A stretch of DNA of 64,000 bases from Symbiodinium natans. Its lineage: Eukaryota; Sar; Dinophyceae; Suessiales; Symbiodiniaceae. The notes beneath the pieces are model-generated. The model was not told the origin of the DNA. It saw only the letters and a list, made by a program, of their open reading frames with translations, and searched no databases. The translations under genes were made by a program, and so were the position numbers. Below, piece after piece: positions 1 to 12,842 of the stretch. The DNA is taken from the NCBI GenBank assembly GCA_905221605.1, contig CAJNDS010000420.1, positions 62,001 through 126,000 on the forward strand, given 5' to 3'. Each line of letters starts with the position of its first letter. The stretch's first letter is position 1.

Positions 1-480
1 GCTTGCTTGCATGCTGGGGAAGTTTGGGAGGTGTCTTTTTAGAACGTACCTTCTGCTTTCAACCGATTCCTGCACCCGGCATTTGTTTGGGTGCTCAGGC
101 GCAGTAGTCTACAAGAGCTCAACGATAAGCTCAAGGCGGAGATGGCTTTACTGCAAACAGAGCCCCCCGGCAGAAATGACCAAACACTGCAATGAGGGTT
201 CAGGGTTTAGAGTTTAGTTAGCCTTTTACACATCTTGGATATCCACGATTATTACACCTTTTGTTCTCTCCTCAGGAGCTATAATTTCCATCTTCTCTGG
301 AATTGTTTTTTAATGCCACAGTTCTGGCATATATCTCATGTCTCGACCCTTTGGCCCCACTTCGCTCGTTCTTACTTGAGATTTATCCTGGGATTTCTCT
401 GAAAAGTGTGCTCTAGCACGCATCCGAGGATGGACGAACTACGGAGACAGCAGGCCGCTGTCGGGAAAGTCTTTTAGCTC
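1..480. other. Unassigned stretch
   Basis: I see no convincing coding exon here. A short telomere-like string (gggttcagggtttagag) lies near 199-215, of the same TTTAGGG family seen elsewhere in the window. Confidence 0.4.
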
Positions 481-519
481 AGTGGCTAACTGCAAGGGTT
501 CCGGAAGCCCCCAAACTCA

Positions 520-1320
520 TCTACTGTCACGCCGTCGTGGTCGCCTGGCTTTGGGGAGTGTGCCTACCTTAGTGATCGCCTATCGTTGTGGTCATGGTTC
601 TTGGAAGCGTACCTACCGTCGTGATCGCATGTACCGTTCTGGTCATGAGTCTTGGAAGTGTACCTATACCATCGTCTTGGAAGTTTTACCTACCGTCGTG
701 GCCGTCTGGTTCTTGGAGATACACTTGCCATCGTTGTCGCTCGTGGGATTGTGCCTACCATCGACATCGCCTCTTAGAAGTGTACCTGCGGTTGGAAGGC
801 GGTTTCTGGTTTTGGAAGCGTATGTAGCGTCTGGTCGCCTGGATCTTGGAAGTTTACCTCCTGTCGTGGTCGCCTGGCTCTTGGACGTGTACGTACCGTT
901 GTGATCGCTTGGCTGGCTCCCAGCAGTGTGCTTCCGTCGTCTTGGGAGGTACCTGCCGTCGTGGCCGCCTCGCTCTTAAAAGTGCATGCTACGTCTGGTC
1001 GACTGGTTCTTTGGAAGTGTGCCTAGCGTCGTAAATGCCTGGCTCTTGGAAGGTATTTGTCATCGTGTTCGCCTGGTTCGTGTTAGAAGTGTTCCTACCG
1101 TTGCGGTCATGGTTCTTGAACTTGTACCGTTGTTTTGGCAGTTATACCTACCGTCGTGGCCACCTGGTGTATGCGGCGTCTGGCCGTCTGGTTTTGGGAC
1201 TTTCGAATTGTACCCACCGTCATGGTCGCCTGGCTCTTGGAAGTGTGCTGAACCGTCGTCATCGCCTGGTTCTTAAGAGTCTACTTGCCGTTGCGGTCAT
1301 TCATCTGGGTTTGGAAGAAG
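520..1320. repeat. Degenerate ~35-bp minisatellite
   Basis: Blocks resembling 'cttggaagtgtacctaccg' followed by 'tcgtggtcgcctggttct' recur about every 35 bp across roughly 800 bp, for example near 650, 690, 848, 880, 1215 and 1270. Copies differ by substitutions and by indels of a few bases, so reading frames drift. Several overlapping plus-strand open frames here simply follow the repeat and are not called as genes. The array starts after about 520 and fades after about 1320. It is an old, diverged tandem repeat rather than a recent expansion. Confidence 0.75.
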
Positions 1321-1665
1321 TATCCTGGTTATTACAGCAAAGCCACAGAGAACTGCAACTAAGCGTGCTTCTCGGCCACCATGATCGGTACAGTTCCAAG
1401 AACTAACAGTAGGTACACTTGCAAACAATGGCGATCACGACGGTTAAGTACACTGCCAAGAGCCAGGCGGCCATACACTACATACACTGTCAAACTGCTT
1501 TCGTTGTTTTTGTTAGTTGTAACTGTTTTGGAGGGATGTACGGCTGCCCCCTCCTTTTAGGGCCTGGGATTGGCCTCGAAATCTCTGATTCAACTTCTGC
1601 CTGAGCGGCTCAGCCTCAGCCCCACATTGACAAACCCGAGACCATTGGGCTGCTAGTGGCGGAAC

Positions 1666-2154
1666 CTACAAGCCGCAAAAGATGTTGGGCAATGGTACAC
1701 GGACAAATGGCTTCGGAACGGCAGTTGGCACACCAATCTGGAACACACGGAACGACACCCACAAAGACACCCGAAATGACAGCAATGCCTCGAGGCCAGG
1801 CATTCTGGGCATCGGGTGTGTTCCTGATTTACTGTAGGACCCCACTCCTGAACACCCTACTGTTGCATCGCTTGTAGAAGCCACAAAGCTCGCAGCTCCC
1901 TGAAAAGGGGCGAACTGTGGCATGCCAGACCTTTGCATGGCAGAGGGTGTTGCACTTGATGTTGCTGAAAGCGTGCTTTTTTGAATTTTGGAAGGCAGGC
2001 TCCCCACCCTAAAATTCTGAGCTGCACCCAATCCGAAACCTGAACCACAGCTTGTGTGCTTGCATTCGTGTCTCGAAGCCTTAAAAGGAGCTGTTCTATC
2101 TGAGACATGCCTTGTGCTGGGTGCGCTGGGAACGTGCCCTCCTTGCCCAGCCAA
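1666..2154 (-). CDS. Candidate low-complexity Ser/Ala/Gly/Pro exon (unidentified)
   Basis: A 162-residue open frame on the minus strand. Its middle part is rich in Ser, Ala, Thr, Gly and Pro, for example the stretch around 'KSTLSATSSATPSAMQRSG', with no in-frame stop. I recognise no domain, signal peptide or membrane segment. The composition could belong to a linker-rich protein exon, or the frame could be open by chance in GC-rich DNA. No splice boundary could be supported by homology. The N-terminal and C-terminal portions look less gene-like than the middle. Confidence 0.2.
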   Translation of the reverse strand: MAGQGGHVPSAPSTRHVSDRTAPFKASRHECKHTSCGSGFGLGAAQNFRVGSLPSKIQKSTLSATSSATPSAMQRSGMPQFAPFQGAASFVASTSDATVGCSGVGSYSKSGTHPMPRMPGLEALLSFRVSLWVSFRVFQIGVPTAVPKPFVRVPLPNIFCGL

Positions 2155-4320
2155 GCCTCATTCGTGCATCCACAAGCCTGTTAACCGAACAACACCGGGG
2201 CATAAGCCCCTAGAAACCTCAAAACAGGAAGCCCAAGGCCTTAAGCCCCTGAGCCCTAGAACCCTCGAAGGCTCAACAAAAACCCAAATTGGAGAACGAA
2301 ACCTAAGCGCTTGGCCCCCCAACTCCGTTCGAAGCGCGTTAAGCACAGGATGTCCAGGCGTGCCAAAAGCGTGATGCGGAGGCTGGCGAAGGCCATGTCT
2401 GGCAAAAGTTTCGCTTAGTTGATGGTTTCATGCAATGCGAACTCCCATGGACAATGCCTTGCTTTGTGTCGATTGGCTTGCAAGGGTTACGGAGCCTAGA
2501 GAGGGAGTCCCCTGGCTTTTACTCTGGCGAAGAGGAGGCCTTGAAAAGCTCGTAAGCAAAGTCGCCGGCGTCTCCTGGGGTGATGCACAAGCTCCCAGAA
2601 TAAACGATAGCGACTCCAGCAGACGCAGGCCGTCCAGGCGTCCAGGAGCGTGATCAGGAACAGGGACGCTGTTTTTCAGTGAGTTTCGGTCTCGGGCGGT
2701 TTGTTTGAGGTTGAAGTTTACTTCTATTTAGCATCATGGAATTATGGGCATTTCTTGGCATGTTGTAGGCTTGCGGGCCCAGAGGTTTGGGTCATTGGGG
2801 CGCCAAGCCTCAATAGAGAGGCCCAGGCCAAGATCCAGCGACCCAACACTCCTGCTTAGAGTGCACAAGGCCCACTCCCCCCTCTCCCCCCCCCACTAGG
2901 TCCTGTACCCTCACTGCAACTCCGTGTTCCAGAAGGCTCGAATAAATTTTGGGCCTGTCTGAGTCTCCTTTCATGAGGCCTCACACCATGAACTGTCATA
3001 TCTGTCATGTTTAGCTATGGGTCATGAAGCCGTCATCCCTATGGGTCCTCTTCCCCGTGCCAACCCCCAACCGACAGCCCGTTAATTCCTCACCCTAAGA
3101 CCTGAGAACCGACATAACGAACAAGGAAAATGACAAGAAGAACAAGAACCCGAATAATTGTATAGAACCCTGGATTGAGGAGAGCCAGAATCTGGCTCCG
3201 ATCAGCTCATAATTTCAGAACACTGATAGGCGCGAACATTTGCAGGAGCCGTTGGTTGCCGAGACGGCGAAGCCACCTGTTCTTCGCAAAGAGGCCGTGT
3301 TGCTTCTTGAAGGGATGGACCGGGATGGAGAGGGAATGAGAGGGAAAGATAGCTGGAGGGGGAGAAGAGGGGCAGAAAGAGATAAAGAGTGAGAGTGACG
3401 GGGCGAGACTGGGCGACATCACAAGGCAGGGACCTTGCAGCCCAAAGCTCAGGGCGACAGCTTTTTTTCAACTCAAAAACCCAGGGAGAGCTCTTTGTTC
3501 ACCCGTTGCAGATTGCAAGATTGCAGTGAGCATGTTGTCACCTGCAACGAGACCAGCGGAACTCTCCTAGTGCTTTCAGGGTGGGGTGTCGCTTCGAGGG
3601 ATGGACATGTAGGCCTTGGCGGAAACCAGAAGGTGAAGATGGTTAAGAATGCGTGTCACGTAAAAGTGCCCTTTGTCGGTTGCGATGAGAGACGACACCT
3701 CTCTTGAGCGAAGCGAAGTGCTGCATGCTGCTCGAAGGACCTCGGCTTCAAGTGGCTGCGGCCGGCAGAGCACGAGGAGCATGGACACAACTTCATTCCA
3801 TTTCCCCGCGTGTCTCGAACATTACCGGCGTGATTTTTGTTCCTCTTGCGAGGCTTCGGAGGGTGACCGAATATGTAAGGTGGATGCTGACCTTTCTGTA
3901 GTCAAAACTGAAGGATGTTAAGCTTGGAGACCTGTGTTTGATTTAGTATGGAGTGTCGGGGTTACAAAAAGGTCAGTGTGGTCAACAGTGCGGTTGTTCA
4001 CACTTCTGGGGCAGTCTCGAAACACAGTACACGTGAAACATGCCAGGTTGAAATTTGTTAAGTCTTTGACAAAGCCAAAGCGATGGGCGATAAGAAGGGA
4101 ACGATGCGAATATCATTGAGAGGATGCTTCCGACATTCACAGCGATTCCACTGAGTTAACCCTAAACCCTAAACACCCTTGAGCATTGTCCGCACAGCCT
4201 CGGGGCGGAGCATCCCAGTGAATTTTCCGCCGCATTTTCCCGTTCTTAGTGATGAACACACCCGGAGCATGGCATGTCGCTCTCAGGCCCAGTGATCGGG
4301 GCTTGAGCATTGAAATCCAT
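2155..4320. other. Unassigned stretch
   Basis: No domain or convincing exon was recognised. Short open frames exist on both strands, and near 3580-3920 both strands look equally coding-like, so neither is called. A purine-rich patch lies at about 3310-3400. A short telomere-type string (two copies of ccctaaa) lies at 4160-4174. Confidence 0.4.
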
Positions 4321-4328
4321 ATGGGACA

Positions 4329-4955
4329 TCAACCTGAGCGCACATGAGCCGCTCTAAACAGCCGGGTCAAAGCAGTAGCTTGGGATCGAACTTCAGCAAT
4401 CAGGTTTAGATGCTTGCCGCAGCTGCCCCCCGATGTTGCAACCCGCCCTGCAGGCCCAACTGGAGATAAGGACGGGTTGACGTAAGAGTCCGTGTGTCTG
4501 GCCTCAGAGAATTCAAGGCACAAGGGAGCACGAGAGCACAGCAAGGGAGTACAAGAAAAGCGAAGAAGGAAAAGATGGCCTGGTTGCAAGATGCCTGAGC
4601 TGGGACGACTCGGTGACTCAGTGCGAGCTGAGGATCTTGGCCCTTTCAACAGACTCCGGCAGCAAGTTTCACGCTCTCATCCACGGTCACGGTGAAGGGA
4701 ATGCTCCGCTACACTAGGTATTGCACCTCTTCGGGCCTGCAGGAACTCGTGCTCGTGCCACACGACCTGCTGCAGCAGCTTTTGCAGTCCGAGCCTCAGA
4801 CGCTGGCAGCTTCGGGAAACACGCAGTGTCATCTCACCGAAAGCTCCTAGCTTGCAGTGGTTGTTACAATCTTCTTGTGCCGGGTCAGAAGAATCACCAT
4901 AGACCGTGGAGTGCATCTGTGTCTGAGCGCGTTGGCCTGCAAGCCTCCAACACAT
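4329..4955 (-). CDS. Candidate two-exon minus-strand gene (unidentified)
   Basis: Two overlapping minus-strand frames look coding-like. The upstream one (4955 to 4677) contains an amphipathic helical stretch with 'LRLGLQKLLQQVVWHEHEF'. The downstream one (4649 to 4329) ends in 'HLNLIAEVRSQATALTRLF' shortly before its stop. They lie in different frames, so an intron near 4650-4700 would be needed to join them. I recognise no family. The call rests on residue composition and helix-like periodicity only, so the two pieces may not belong together. Confidence 0.25.
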
Positions 4956-5369
4956 GGGGCGACTTGTAAATTCGCATAATTCTCCAATGAAGAAGAAACC
5001 TCCGAAGTATTGTTTTGCTCTGTAGACAGGTGGGGTCGAATGTGGATCAGAAGAGGCTTTCGCGAGTGTTCACATCCCTTGTTGACTCATAGCCCTAAAC
5101 TGTACCTTCTTAGTTGACACGCATCCTATTGTAAGGTTGGGTTGTAGGTTCATGATTCTCCAGACGAGTGTACTTCGTGTACTCCAGTAGTTTCAGGACC
5201 TACTGAACCCTCACGCTTCATGTATATGTTGCAGGCTAAGAGTACACGCCTTTTTCAAAGCTGAAGACACACTAATTTTAACGCTACGCGACCCGCCTCG
5301 GCCCGGCCCAGCGCATCCGCGTGGGCATGGTGATTCCGCAGCGCCCAAGTCGCTGGACCCCAAGCAATA

Positions 5370-5510
5370 TAAGGGTTGGGTTTAGGGTTTAGGGTTCCGG
5401 TTATTGGTTTATGGTTTGGGGTTTAGGCTTGAGGGCTTAGGGCTTAGGGCTTAGGGCTCAAGGTTCACGGTTTGGGGTTTAGGGTTTTTGGGTTTAGGGT
5501 TCAAAGTTCA
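5370..5510 (+). repeat. Degenerate telomere-type (TTTAGGG)n tract
   Basis: Repeated 'gggtttagggtttaggg' and variants ('gggcttagggcttaggg', 'ggtttggggtttagg') fill about 140 bp. The repeat matches the Arabidopsis-type telomere motif that dinoflagellates also use. Copies are interrupted and mutated, so this is an interstitial relic and not a chromosome end. It runs directly into a G-rich stretch at 5511-5600. Confidence 0.8.
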
Positions 5511-7570
5511 GGGGGGGGGGGGTGGCAGCGTAGGGCGGATGGGGGGCCACCCCACCCCAGTGGACTGGGTGGGGGTGGGGGGGAGGTTGGGGGGGGGGGC
5601 CCAGCTAGGCGGGGCTTCAACTGCCCCTGGTCCTGGTGAACCGTCCGCTTTCAGATTGTGGTCGCCCACGGGGGGTACCCTTTCCAGGCACAAAAAGGGG
5701 GCCGATGTGTGGCGGCTTCGGGTGTGTTTTGACAACCTTTACACCTTCGGCCCGAGGCCTCGGCGGATTACCACGGAAACATGCTGTCAACATGCATTGA
5801 GTACTTAGGCCTTAGGCCGTAGTGCAGATCCGAGGCGCATTTCCGACATCGACTGCCGCCAGCTGCAGCGAAGCACCAGCCTTCCGCCCGGTCAGAGTTG
5901 TTATTTTATTGGCTTTCCAGCGGTAAGCCCATAGGTTCGCTCCTTCCTCTGTGTTGACAGCCGCGCAAGCTATCACTTTTTTTAGAGAGATTCCAAAGAG
6001 CCGCTCGCCCTTTCATGTTCACGATTGCCGTCTCTGTTTCTTTGTGCAGTTGAGCTTCCGAGCTTCCACCTGAATGCTGACATCCATCTTTCAGTTTAGC
6101 CCTCCCAAGCCGCTTATTTGCAGTGTTGGGTCCCGATTGCTTAGTTTCTTCAGCACGGGGAGTTTCATCTAACCCTTGTTATTGGCGATGTTGTTGGGTT
6201 TTTGTCGGCCTTGCTTGGGCGGCCTGAACCACTCAGTCCCCCTTCAACCCATGACGCCTCTCCTGACATGTTCAAGTTGTAAGTGATGACGCCCTCAACC
6301 TTTAACCCCAATATCTGCGAGCCTCCGCGTAAAGGAGATGGAAAATACAACTGGCAGAAGCCCTATCAAGAAAAAACACCAATGTCAGGCAGCAGCAGCC
6401 GCGCAGATGAGCAGGCTCGGTCCATGAGGTGCAGTAGGTTTAGGCAAATAGGGCCAATTTTTCGACAGCTTAAGGCTTATGTTGGCGGGATCGGGATTGG
6501 ATGCCCTATAAGCCCGGACACATCCTTGAAGTGGTGTGAACTCTTGGGATGCTCTTTTTGGGATGTTCGAGTGCCTTTGCCTTAAGGGAATGTCTGGAGA
6601 GCCTTCTTTTTTGGTGTTTGGAGTGCGCCCCCCCCCCCCCCCTTCATTAATGCTTAGATTCTGTGTGTCCAGATTTGGTCTCTGTTTGAAGGTCTACTGA
6701 CATAAGATTTGTTCCGTTTTTGTTTGTCTATTTGTTTGTTTGTTCGCCCGCTTGCTCGTTCGTTGTCTCTGTGTCTCTGTGTGTGTGTGTGTGTGTGTGT
6801 CGGTGGTTTTGCTTTTGCTTCTTAAGTGTGCTTGCCTGTTTGTGTCAATATCACACTCCTCACTGCTGTTTGCGGTGGTTTATGTCTTTGCTGCTGTCGG
6901 TCTGGCGGATTCTCTTGCCACTTCGCTGCGCACTTCTCCCCTCGTGTCCTTCGAAACCGGGCAAGGTCTACGTGTCAGGCCTTCCCTTGGCAATGACTGC
7001 CAGAGGCTCAGCCGGCTCGGCGTCCACGTTTCAACTTGGCTACTGAGCCGGCTAGATCGCATATCATGTCAAGGCAGGTTCCTGGAGATAAAGACAACGC
7101 TCATTCATACAGAAGCTGGATAGCCTGTGAGCGACGTGCAGAATCTTACCATTTTGTATTCCGTGGTTAGTGTGATCCAACGACCGGTTGCATGAAAACT
7201 TGCAGCAAAGTCCCTATGGAGGGCATGGAGGTGGTGAGGCATTTGCTTGGATGCTAACCTATGCCCTATAGGTCCTTACCAACAGTCACAGTCTACAATA
7301 TCAAAGGAAGCTTTCCCACCGAGCAATACTCGAACGATTGAGTCCGCGTGTTGAAAGCACTCCAGGCTGTTTGACCTCACTGTCCGGTATGAGGTATGAG
7401 GTACGTGCAATCTTTGTGCATTCCGCTGCGAGTGTCTTGCTTAGGGGAAGGCTACGAAGGGCCAGGAAATTCATAACAAACATCTTCTAGCTTGTATAGT
7501 GGACAGGATAGCTAGAAACCCGCTGTTTTGCTTGTTTGTTGTTTGTGTTTGTTGAGTGTAGTTCTCAAAA
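5511..7570. other. Unassigned stretch with homopolymer runs
   Basis: The segment at 5511-5605 is strongly G-rich, with several runs of 7-10 G. A run of 15 C occupies 6628-6642. A GT microsatellite of about 11 units lies near 6778-6800. No exon could be supported; the open frames across the GT tract encode only Cys/Val strings. I see nothing else recognisable. Confidence 0.45.
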
Positions 7571-7579
7571 TCTCTGAGC

Positions 7580-8680
7580 TTGACCATCATGGATCAAAAC
7601 AACGCGCGAACTCCGTCAACAGGGCAGCCCCATGCTTCCTCGGCTGGCCCATCACGCATTCCACCAGGGCGGCCGCCTCTTGCAGCTGTTGCAGCCGCAC
7701 CTCACTCAGAGACCCTTGTTCGATCTTGCAGAATGCAGTTAAGACCTGTTGTTGCACGGCAAGTCAAGCCTCATTTCAGGACACTGCGCCAACAGCTTCG
7801 TCCAAAGTCCTGAACTTTCGCCCATGCGCTCACTGTGTGAGGTATGGCGCAAAAAGCATCATCAGCATGCACCAGGCCGGCGAGACCTATACCACCACAA
7901 TCAATAGTTGGGTCAAGGTCTGTTACTTGCTTTCAGTGTGCCGGAGCGGCTGCCCTCCTGAGATGTTGTTCGTGTTGTTTTGGCTTTAGCTTACCTGCAC
8001 CTAGGCTTTATTCGACCATGTCAGCAGCCCAGAACAGCGAGTGTTGGCTCATTGCCGATAGGCAACCGCCTTCATCAGCATGCTGGCCGATGACGTGTCA
8101 GCCTTGGCTGCGCTAGTGTAGTTACTGAATGCCAGGATAGTTTTTGCCCACTTGAAAATCTGATGATTTTGGTTTGAGGTACAAGGCGAAGTCCCTTGTG
8201 ACAAAAAAGGTATAAGGCAAAGCTAGAACCAGCTGAACAAAAGGAATCTCGAAATGGTGAGTTGGCGGCTCGCAAGCAGTCAACAAAAGAACCTCTTGGA
8301 GTGGCCCAACGGTCCTAACTGTTTCAGGCGCCAGCTTCCTGTGTATACCGTTGCATCCCCTTAGGACACCAGTGACGCATCAGCACACCAAAGCCGATTC
8401 ATATTTTTCAATCATGTCGATTCTTCGGGCGAGGACAGGGAGCTGAGCTTGTGAAGCGAATGCAAGTTTGATCAAGTTCGTGCGTTTCTTGGCGGGTAGC
8501 CCGCTGGGCTGTATGGCTTGCATTGCTCTCAGAAGTAGGAACGCTGGTGCCAATATGCCAGCTGGCAGCAGCCACTTCAAGGGCACCCCCGTTGGGTCTT
8601 CCAATCATGGAGTCCAACACACCAAACACTGAGATCGCAACTGGTGTCTGAATTCTGGGGTCCGACTTGGCCATTCAAGC
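7580..8680 (-). CDS. Predicted multi-exon minus-strand gene (unidentified)
   Basis: The last exon (about 7772 to 7589) gives a clean helical segment, 'VQQQVLTAFCKIEQG' then 'LSEVRLQQLQEAAALVECVM', ending 'FARCFDP' and a TGA stop. It is too short to appear as a long open frame but looks coding. Other pieces on the same strand include 'TLDEAVGAVS' near 7810, 'ADTSSASMLMKAVAYRQ' near 8060-8110, and a helical exon at about 8604-8380 containing 'LPAKKRTNLIKLAFASQAQL' and 'IDMIEKYESALV'. All are Leu/Ala/Gln-rich alpha-helical. I do not recognise the family. Exon joins are unproven, and the pieces may come from more than one gene. Confidence 0.4.
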
Positions 8681-8699
8681 CCTTTGCTCGGCTCTTGCC

Positions 8700-11600
8700 A
8701 GCATCGGTTTGCCTCGTGTTGTGCAGTGCCTCGCTTAGAAACAGCAGTACAGGCTTGCTGTGTCAGCCTGTGCAAAAACTTCGGTGCGCTTGTTGTTTTT
8801 TCAAGTGCTTGGGTAGGGTGCTCGTGGGCTTGTTGCCACGGGAAGAAAAAACAAAAGAAATTTCTACCACCAGCAGGACCTCCCAATGGCCTCGGGATCA
8901 GCATCCCACAGATTCTTGCAGGGTCACGAGGGGGTTTCAGGGCCATTCCGAGGTTGGGAGGGGTCCATGAGGCCAGCATTGGCCAGAATTTTGCCGCTTA
9001 TCACTTTAGCCTCAGAAATTCCATTGGCGAGCCCGGGTCAGTTGTCGGCATTTGGAATTTGCTTTCATAGCGGCTGAGTGAAGGGTCCGGTCCCCAAAAA
9101 AAAGGCCCCATTCTTTTTCCACGTTGTGTGGCGGCTTGAGGTGCGCCCAACATCCCCAATCTGTCCTGAATGTCCGCGATACTGGCTTGCCAAAAAAAGC
9201 ACGTTCGTTTCGGGGTTTTGGGGTCTCAGCTGTAGGGATGGGATTTCGGGATTTCGGGATGCAGTGGGCTGGGTTCTTTCATGTCATTTTGCCACTTCGA
9301 CCTCACAAGAATGTGCTCACAAGGCAACGTGGTTCGTGCAAAATGTCAACGGCAACTGCGTGGAAGGGCTTGACACTCCGATCACGTGCAGGCCCGTGGC
9401 GAAGTTGCGGCGTTTCCCGCCCCAAACCCACGATAACCCAAGTGCACCCAAGTGCTTCCCAGTGCTTTCTGCAGACCGTTCAGTGAAGGCTACATGAACC
9501 GGGGCACCGTCTGATGCTCAGCGAGACTGTCACTTTGGATACCAAACAGCTCTCATCGAATTTTTCCGATTTGGGTTGCACCCCAACACAAAGAACCCTG
9601 CTGCATAGAGCAAAAAGTTGCCATTAATTGAATTTCTTGAGCTACAAAAAGCCTCACAAAGTACTTCGGAGAATTACCATACCAAGCAAGGGGCTGCAAG
9701 TCCTTTTGGCTTGCCGACACGTCCGACACGTCGCGGGCCCAGGCTGATGTGCACGCTTTGTGTAAAGGTTACGGGGACGTGTTTGTGGAGGTTGAAGAAG
9801 AAGAGACTGGAGCTACGGGTTTGTTTCCCTAGCTCTATAGTTGCAGCTGCAATAGCTCCTGTTTGACTTATTTGACTCGGGTCGGGGTCAGTAACTCTCA
9901 GCGCCGTGCGAATCACGAACACCAGCACCGAACAAATTAGATGTCTGAGCTCTGAGCGAACGCACGTCCCGCATAAAGGTCGGACCTAAGCTCGCCCAGT
10001 CGGATTCGGCGTCGGGAGTCAGAACCAGCTAGATCACAGACTGCATGGATTTGCATGTTGCGCTAGCTCTGACAAGAAGCGTTATACAGTTCCAGCACCG
10101 AGACAACCACTGAAGGATGCAATGGTTTCAAATTTGTTTTTCATGTAACTTGCTGCGTTTAGCCGGGGACTTTATAGATCTGACAGTTCCTCTACCCTTC
10201 CTCGACCACTCGACCGGAACCTGAACCACATCTGATAGCCACCATTTACCACCTAAGGCACCGGTGCCAACTGTGTGCCGCTGCGGGGCGCAACGAAGGA
10301 GGCTTCCAGAATCTGTACATGGTTGGTGGGTCGGTCTGGGCCTGGGGAATAGAAAATGGAAGTTGCAAGAGAAGGGTCTCGATGCTCGTGCTAACCGTGT
10401 TAGCGGCTCATCCTTCGGTCACTTTCGTTGCAGTTCCGCTAACGAGTGTCCATTCATACCTTTGCATATGGCTGCAGCCTGAATGAATCCTTGAAAGGGG
10501 CCCAGTGCCTACGCCTTCGAAACCAAGTCCCACACACCGCCATTCCTGGCAAGCTTCATCAAGCCCTGTGGGGAACGCCAGTTCTGCATGAAAGGCGCTC
10601 TCCGACTCTGCGCACCCGTCGCCGGACCAGCCTCCGGCGGACCAGTCGCCGGTGGGCAGCTGAGTCAAGCACGTTTTGCTCTGCAAGGTCTTGCAAGGTC
10701 GAGGGGTGTGACGGGCTTCAAGAGATAAGCTGCACAGGGCTGCGAAGCCATCATGGGGCCATGGGGCGTCGGATTTCTGCGGAACTCGTGGTTTTCCCTG
10801 GCTTCTCCATGCAGTGCCTGCAAAAGCCCATAATGGAGCTCGCTTTTCGCCTCGAAGTTGATTGGAAATGTTGGTGTGCCTCTTGTTTCCTGGTAGGATG
10901 TGTGTGTGTGTGCGCGTTTGCTCCGTGTACAAGAGATGATGCATTTGAAGTCCGGAACAGTCATAAAACAGTGGGGCAGATGCTTTATAGTAGGCCTCCC
11001 GACCTCCTCCTGCTGCCGTTGTTCGGCGGGTGAAAGTCAGTGCGGTTCTTTTTGCGAATACACTACATGGCCTACAGCACAGGCACGAGTTCCGGCAGGT
11101 CGCGGCAGAATGCTCGGAGCTCCCAGCAGTGTCCGTTTTTGCGTGTTTGGCAGATCGCTTGAAAGTTGCTGTGCTGTAGTCTTGAGTTTTGTGTGGGCTT
11201 GCTTGGTTTTTCCGCAAAAATGGTAGATAGAACATCTTGAATAGTCAGAATCCCTGACAAGATGGCACGAATGGGACGGCAACCTGACAAGAGCTGTGCT
11301 ACCCAGTATGGTTTACCACAATACATCAGTTAAACCCCAAGTGCTGGACTCAGGGAATTCAGGACTACAAAGTTGGATACTGAAAGGTTTCGTCCCTCCG
11401 GAAAACCGGAACCCCACGGGGCCCCCGGCACATCCCGGCACCCTGAGACCGTCCAACACCTGAGGGCGACCCTGCCAGCTTGGATGACCCAAGGCTCAGC
11501 GGGTTTGGTGATGAGTAGTTTTTTGCAGCGCGCAGTATGATGCTGCAAACCTATAGTCAGCGCCACTGTCGTTGTAGAAGTATTTGGGGCTCAATGGGCA

Positions 11601-12780
11601 TAGCTACTTTGCTGGCAAGCCTGCACGTGGGCGACTTCGAAAAGGTCTTGGGGGCTGGTGTTTGGTATCCAGATGGTCTGGTCTGCAGTTTAGGGTGTAG
11701 CGATATGAGTCAGGCTGTCGGCGCATTCTTTTTCGTGTGGTTTGAGGTTTATCATATTTAGAATAGATCTAGGCTTCTTTGGGGCAACCTGGCAGCTACT
11801 GGGGTTTTGGGGGCCCCGCATGCCAACAGCTAGGGCTGGTCAAGCATTAACGGATGGCTTGGGGCAGCTGTTTGTGTTTTCGTGTCCCCTGGGTACCGCA
11901 GGCCAGGGTCCGAGGATTGAGCTCTGATGCCAAAATGCTTCCGGGGCATCCCAATGGCAATCTGCTGTAGCCGCAAAGCACGAGCAATTGTTTGCACTTG
12001 CCCGGTTCTCATGCGAGCGAAAGCCTGGGGTTGCCCTGAAGCCCTGAAGTGACTGCAGTGTGGACCCTCTGTGACAGATCAGATGGGGGAGGCGTAGGCA
12101 CAACGCCTGTCGCCATGAATTTGAAAACATTTGAAAACCAATTCACGTTGGAAGCCCGCCTCTTCGGCAATTGCCGAAGGGTAAAGCGGATGACCGGCTC
12201 CGTGAAAGCGAAGCGCTGTAGAGCGACAGAAATTTCTACTGGGGAGGGGCCCACAAGGCCGTGTATCACCTACTGCGCCGAAGTAAACTGTGTTTATATC
12301 TGGAATCAAGTCTGTATTGTATGGCTTTGAAGATGATGTCGGCGTTGCTTTTCAGACCACCCCAAAGAAAGTACAGTTTAGACATTCATGGAAGCAATCG
12401 ACATATGTGTGCAACTGTCTGTTGTAATTAATGGTTAGCTAGCTGTGCGAGGATGCAAAGAGCACCAAGTTTGGACGCAGCTACGCACCCTCTGGGTGTC
12501 TAGAAGAAGTTGATCCTCGTCCAACCCTGATCTCCCCCGCAGTTGTTTCTATCCCTGTCGGCGAAGCTCCATATGTGATGTTATCGATAGAGTCAGTGTG
12601 GTTGCGCACAACTGTGTATATCGTCTGCAGATGCACAGCTTGATCTTGTCTGCGATGATCCCTGTGGCTATGGCTTCCTGCCTCTAAATTCATGGGTGCA
12701 ATCGAGAATTATGTGTGTTTAAATTTATGTCGAGGGCTGAGCCTCATACGTTGCCTGGCGCTGCTAGACCCTCTGGATGC
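8700..12780. other. Unassigned stretch
   Basis: Minus-strand frames at 8979-8605 and 12269-12009 and a plus-strand frame at 9618-9866 have some coding character, but no domain is recognisable. A 275-codon minus-strand frame at 11235-10408 has an unremarkable composition, overlaps a long plus-strand frame, and is not called as a gene. No RNA gene or mobile element was recognised. Confidence 0.4.
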
Positions 12781-12783
12781 AAC

Positions 12784-12786
<3 letters not shown>

Positions 12787-12839
<53 letters not shown>
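12787..12839. repeat. (GA)n microsatellite
   Basis: An uninterrupted run of about 26 GA units. The open frames on both strands that span it (Arg/Glu on plus, Ser/Leu on minus) are artefacts of the dinucleotide. Confidence 0.97.

Positions 12840-12842
<3 letters not shown>

Noticed and set aside
482-1406. Several plus-strand open frames rich in Val, Leu, Ser and Trp
   Set aside because: They follow the ~35-bp minisatellite in different phases and are explained by it.
10408-11235. 275-codon minus-strand open frame
   Set aside because: The composition is not protein-like, it contains a GT/CA tract (Thr-His-Thr-His), and a 195-codon plus-strand frame overlaps it. There is no family match.
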